DNA from: Lachnospira sp. UBA4346
GTDB lineage: Bacteria; Bacillota; Clostridia; Lachnospirales; Lachnospiraceae
DNA: 64,000 bases
Direction: 5' to 3'
Assembly: GCA_002394205.1 (NCBI GenBank)
Contig: DGTC01000046.1
Location: forward strand, 1-64,000
Below the pieces are notes generated by a model. That model had not been told where the DNA came from. It saw nothing but the letters and a program-made list of their open reading frames with translations, and did no database searches. A program made the translations under genes and the position numbers. Position 1 is the stretch's first letter. Each line of letters starts with the position of its first letter. This document shows positions 61,215 through 64,000 of this stretch, in pieces.

Positions 61215-61973
61215 ATGGCTTGGCTAACAATAGAATTTCAATCAGAAACATTACATATGCCGGTAATGCTAGATGTTTTGATTCCACAAGGCAGAGGGGG
61301 ATATCGCACATTATATTTACTGCACGGTGCGGGAGGTGACCATGCATCCTGGTTATTAAAGACACAGCTTGCCGATTTTGTAGAAGGCAAGAATTTAGCG
61401 GTTGTTATGCCATCTGGAGATAACCGATGTTATGTAGATAATATTCATGGAAAAGATTATTTTCAATATGTTGCACACGAACTCATTGAACAGTGTGAAA
61501 CATGGTTTCCGTTATCGAAAGATAAGCAGGACAGATTTATAGCAGGCATGTCTATGGGAGGATATGGAGCATTTTATGCAGCATTTCAGGAATACAATCA
61601 GTATGCGAAGGTATTTTCATATTCAGGTTTGTTAGATATTCTACAAAGATATGATCATCCGCAGGGGCTGGATTTATTTCCTGTATTTGGAAGCCGGCAG
61701 CAGCTTCTGGATGGAAATTTTGATTTGTTTCATCAGGCAACAGACAATCAGGAATATTTCCAAAAATCACAAGAAGGAGTTACCAGGTTTTATATTTTTT
61801 GCGGATTACAGGATGTGCGAATAGATATGAGCAGTCAGATGTATGCGCATTTGCAGACATTAGGATATGATGTTTCTTACGAAACGGCAGAAGGCGGACA
61901 CAAATGGGATTATTGGAATCAGTGTATTGCACGCACGATTGCAATCATTTCTGAAAAAAAGGAGGCAAAGTAA
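61215..61973 (+). CDS. Esterase-D-fold alpha/beta hydrolase 1
   Basis: A 252-residue carboxylesterase-like protein (tributyrin esterase / S-formylglutathione hydrolase family): YLLHGAGGDHASWL oxyanion loop, AGMSMGGYGAFYAAF with nucleophile Ser, CGLQDVRID with the acid, and EGGHKWDYWNQC with the His. It is cytoplasmic (no signal). Natural esters are not predictable from sequence. A second homologue follows immediately, its ribosome site inside this gene's 3' end. Confidence 0.9.
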   Translation: MAWLTIEFQSETLHMPVMLDVLIPQGRGGYRTLYLLHGAGGDHASWLLKTQLADFVEGKNLAVVMPSGDNRCYVDNIHGKDYFQYVAHELIEQCETWFPLSKDKQDRFIAGMSMGGYGAFYAAFQEYNQYAKVFSYSGLLDILQRYDHPQGLDLFPVFGSRQQLLDGNFDLFHQATDNQEYFQKSQEGVTRFYIFCGLQDVRIDMSSQMYAHLQTLGYDVSYETAEGGHKWDYWNQCIARTIAIISEKKEAK

Positions 61974-61974
61974 T

Positions 61975-62751
61975 ATGGCAGTCATGAATGTCAATGTATT
62001 TTCCATGTCGTTAAAGCGAACGATTGATTGTACGGTTATATTGCCACAACAGATTGCAAACGATGAAAAACTCTCCTGTATGTGGTTATATCATGGCAGC
62101 AGTGGAAATCATAAAGCGTGGCTCTATCATGCGCCGATGCAGGAATTGTCAGATCAGTATCATATTGCATTTGTACTTCCCAATGTCAATGAATCCTGTT
62201 TTGTCGATATGAATATCGGAGATTCTTATGGACGATATGTTGGAAGAGAACTGCCGTCAATTATTTGGAATATGTTTGCCTGTATTTCGAAAGAACGGGA
62301 GAAGAATTTCATTGCAGGCTTTTCAAATGGCGGATATGGATGTTTTCATACGGCACTGACTTATCCGAAGAAGTATTGTGCAATCGGTGCATTTTCTGCC
62401 GGGGACAAGGCAGATGCCGTGTTTGAAAATGATAACAGTGCAAAATCCATTCAGAGAATTCGTTTATTTGGAGCTGGCGATTTACATGACACAGATTATA
62501 GCATTATCCACCTTGCCCACAGCCTGATTCGTGAAAATGTGGAAAAGCCGGTCGTATATCATGCGTGCGGTGGAAAAGATCCCTGGCTTTCGATGAATCA
62601 TATCGTGCGGGATGCATTTCAACAGATGCCGGAATATGATTATACGTATGATGAAATTGCACATCTGGGGCATGAATGGGAGTTCTGGAGAGAAGAACTG
62701 AACCGATTTTTACAATTTTTATGTAAAAAAGGATATATTACAGAAGCGTAA
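61975..62751 (+). CDS. Esterase-D-fold alpha/beta hydrolase 2
   Basis: A 258-residue paralogue: MWLYHGSSGNHKAWLYHAPM, IAGFSNGGYGCFHTALTYPK with nucleophile Ser, GGKDPWLSMNH with the acid, and IAHLGHEWEFWREEL with the His. It starts one base after the stop of hydrolase 1 with AAGGAGG 9 bases upstream, so the two are translated together. They are clearly diverged, suggesting different substrates or a heteromeric enzyme. Confidence 0.9.
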   Translation: MAVMNVNVFSMSLKRTIDCTVILPQQIANDEKLSCMWLYHGSSGNHKAWLYHAPMQELSDQYHIAFVLPNVNESCFVDMNIGDSYGRYVGRELPSIIWNMFACISKEREKNFIAGFSNGGYGCFHTALTYPKKYCAIGAFSAGDKADAVFENDNSAKSIQRIRLFGAGDLHDTDYSIIHLAHSLIRENVEKPVVYHACGGKDPWLSMNHIVRDAFQQMPEYDYTYDEIAHLGHEWEFWREELNRFLQFLCKKGYITEA

Positions 62752-62763
62752 AATGTTGTGATG

Positions 62764-62995
62764 GAAACCGTTGGAGTTTTCCGAATATCGTAAACGTAAA
62801 TAGAATTTGGAAATATCCCAGAACGAAATGCACCGTTTAAAAGAACAAAATTTTTCATTTGTATGTAGCGAACGTACACTTGTGTACGATGAGCGCGGAC
62901 AAATGGGAAATTTTGTTTTTTAACCGGTGTGTGAGCTGGGTATATTTACCAAATTCCAAATCACAAATTCGCCTTCGGAAAAATCCAACGGTTTC
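62764..62995. repeat. 232-bp imperfect palindrome (MITE-like)
   Basis: GAAACCGTTGGA at 62764 is matched by TCCAACGGTTTC ending at 62995, and pairing continues with gaps to a perfect centre CGTACAC-TT-GTGTACG (62873-62888). Inner arms share AACAAAATTT..CATTTGT. There is no coding potential. It occupies most of the space between the hydrolases and the fumarase gene. Confidence 0.8.
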
Positions 62996-63066
62996 TGCAA
63001 TAAAAGGATAGGCAAATAATAGAAATGTGTAGTATAATAAATATTTACTAGGTATATACCAAATAG

Positions 63067-63084
63067 AATGAATGAACATTCATT
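63067..63084. promoter_or_regulatory. Palindrome upstream of the fumarase gene
   Basis: AATGAATG-AA-CATTCATT, a perfect 8+2+8 dyad about 107 bp before the start codon, downstream of a TATAAT at about 63031-63037. Possible operator. Confidence 0.45.
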
Positions 63085-63190
63085 TATACCGATTTTTGCA
63101 TATGCCGGCGTATTTAGAAAGCGAGGCGTATGGAGCAGCAAAATCTATGAAAATATATTTAGAACATGTAAAAGTCAAGGGAGAGAAACG

Positions 63191-64000
63191 ATGCGAGAAG
63201 TGAAGGTAGAACAGATTACAAAAAATATCAAAGAAATGTGTATTGAAGCGAATCATTATCTTTCACCGGATATGAAAAAGGTATTTGAAACAGCAGTCAA
63301 GGAAGAAGAATCACCATTAGGAAAGCAGGTACTCAGTCAGTTAGAAGAAAATTTAGAGATTGCAGCACAGGATACCATTCCAATCTGTCAGGATACAGGA
63401 ATGGCAGTTGTATTTATCAAAGTAGGACAGGATGTGCATTTGACAGGTGGGGACATTACAGATGCCATTAATGAAGGTGTCAGACAAGGATATGTAGATG
63501 GATTTCTTCGTAAGTCTGTAGTGAAAGATCCAATTTATAGAGAAAATACGAAGGACAATACGCCTGCGGTTATTCATTACAGCATTGTTCCAGGAGATTC
63601 CATTGATATTACCGTGGCACCAAAGGGATTCGGCAGTGAAAATATGAGTCGTGTATTTATGTTAAAACCTGCTGATGGTATTGAAGGGGTAAAAAATGCC
63701 ATTTTAACAGCAGTCAGAGACGCAGGTCCAAATGCATGTCCTCCGATGGTCGTTGGTGTTGGTATTGGTGGAACATTTGAAAAATGTGCCTTATTAGCCA
63801 AAAAAGCACTTACAAGAAATCTGGAGGAGTCTTCACCGGTTGCATATGTACAGGAATTAGAACAGGAAATGTTAGACAAGATTAACAAATTAGGAATCGG
63901 ACCGGGGGGACTTGGTGGAACAAAGACAGCACTTGCTGTTAATATCGAAACATATCCGACACACATTGCAGGTTTACCGGTTGCAGTCAACATCTGCTGC
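63191..64000 (+). CDS. Class I fumarate hydratase, alpha subunit (3' end cut by window edge)
   Basis: 270 codons are visible, probably all but about ten. Recognised by ANHYLSPDMKKVFETAVKEE, IPICQDTGMAVVFIKVGQD, PKGFGSENMSRVFMLKPADG, NACPPMVVGVGIGGTFEKCA and GLPVAVNICC. The Cys residues in these motifs ligate the 4Fe-4S cluster of the oxygen-sensitive fumarase/tartrate dehydratase family; the beta subunit should follow outside. Fumarate is more likely than tartrate in this setting, but the sequence here does not separate them. AAGGGAG precedes the ATG. Confidence 0.92.
   Translation, partial: MREVKVEQITKNIKEMCIEANHYLSPDMKKVFETAVKEEESPLGKQVLSQLEENLEIAAQDTIPICQDTGMAVVFIKVGQDVHLTGGDITDAINEGVRQGYVDGFLRKSVVKDPIYRENTKDNTPAVIHYSIVPGDSIDITVAPKGFGSENMSRVFMLKPADGIEGVKNAILTAVRDAGPNACPPMVVGVGIGGTFEKCALLAKKALTRNLEESSPVAYVQELEQEMLDKINKLGIGPGGLGGTKTALAVNIETYPTHIAGLPVAVNICC

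Overview
The window comes from the origin region of a low-GC Firmicute chromosome, most likely a member of the Lachnospiraceae. The evidence is the gene order rpmH-rnpA-yidD-yidC-jag-mnmE-mnmG-rsmG on one side of dnaA and dnaN-yaaA-recF-gyrB-gyrA on the other, a DUF3881 protein (a family I associate with Lachnospiraceae), a DUF4446 protein next to parAB, and a DegS/DegU-like pair. Genes left of about 51.7 kb run mostly on the minus strand and genes right of 52.2 kb run on the plus strand, as expected for two replichores leaving oriC. The origin looks bipartite: DnaA boxes lie between rpmH and dnaA, and a DnaA box, GC-rich spacer, five TAC trinucleotides and an AT-rich tract lie between dnaA and dnaN. 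Three parS sites flank the parA side. An unexpected run of five DnaA-box-like 9-mers sits inside mnmE.

Left arm, 0-10.6 kb: an NAD-centred accessory block. Four divergent sirtuin-like paralogues (three minus, one plus, around a TetR regulator) sit in line with nicotinamidase (pncA) and nicotinate phosphoribosyltransferase (pncB). They resemble the class M (SirTM) branch, with Gln or Glu at the usual catalytic His position. Next come a decayed hydrolase/TetR junction, then a flavin reductase, nitroreductase, atypical SDR and YdcZ-type DMT transporter, with a divergent LysR gene.

10.6-23 kb: a tRNA-Arg(CCU) with a degenerate copy in front of it, a chemoreceptor with a sigma-28-like promoter, DUF3881, an HD-GYP protein, a MacB/FtsX-type ABC exporter, adhE with a consensus promoter overlapped by a Rex-like operator, and a small APH/choline-kinase-fold protein.

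23-31.7 kb: the most unusual region. A LytTR response regulator and a frameshifted GHKL kinase are followed by a LytTR-type direct repeat, a 19-codon amphipathic peptide ORF, an amidase_6 gene broken at a G6 tract, and an array of duplicated single-pass exported proteins (families X and Y, near-identical copies), a lipoprotein and a 5'-truncated SdpI-like immunity protein. I read this as a decaying or phase-varying peptide/immunity locus; its function is not known to me. Dispersed intergenic repeats flank it.

31.7-51.7 kb: mainly housekeeping genes (cca, proS, an AI-2E family permease, serS, parB, parA, an acetyltransferase, DegU/DegS-like regulators, a hydrolase with Thr at the nucleophile position, rsmG, mnmG, mnmE, jag, yidC, yidD, rnpA, rpmH), with a mosaic repeat at 43.1-43.4 kb. 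Right of oriC are dnaA, dnaN, yaaA, recF, gyrB and gyrA, then two esterase-D-fold hydrolases, a 232-bp imperfect palindrome and the start of a class I fumarase alpha subunit cut by the window end.
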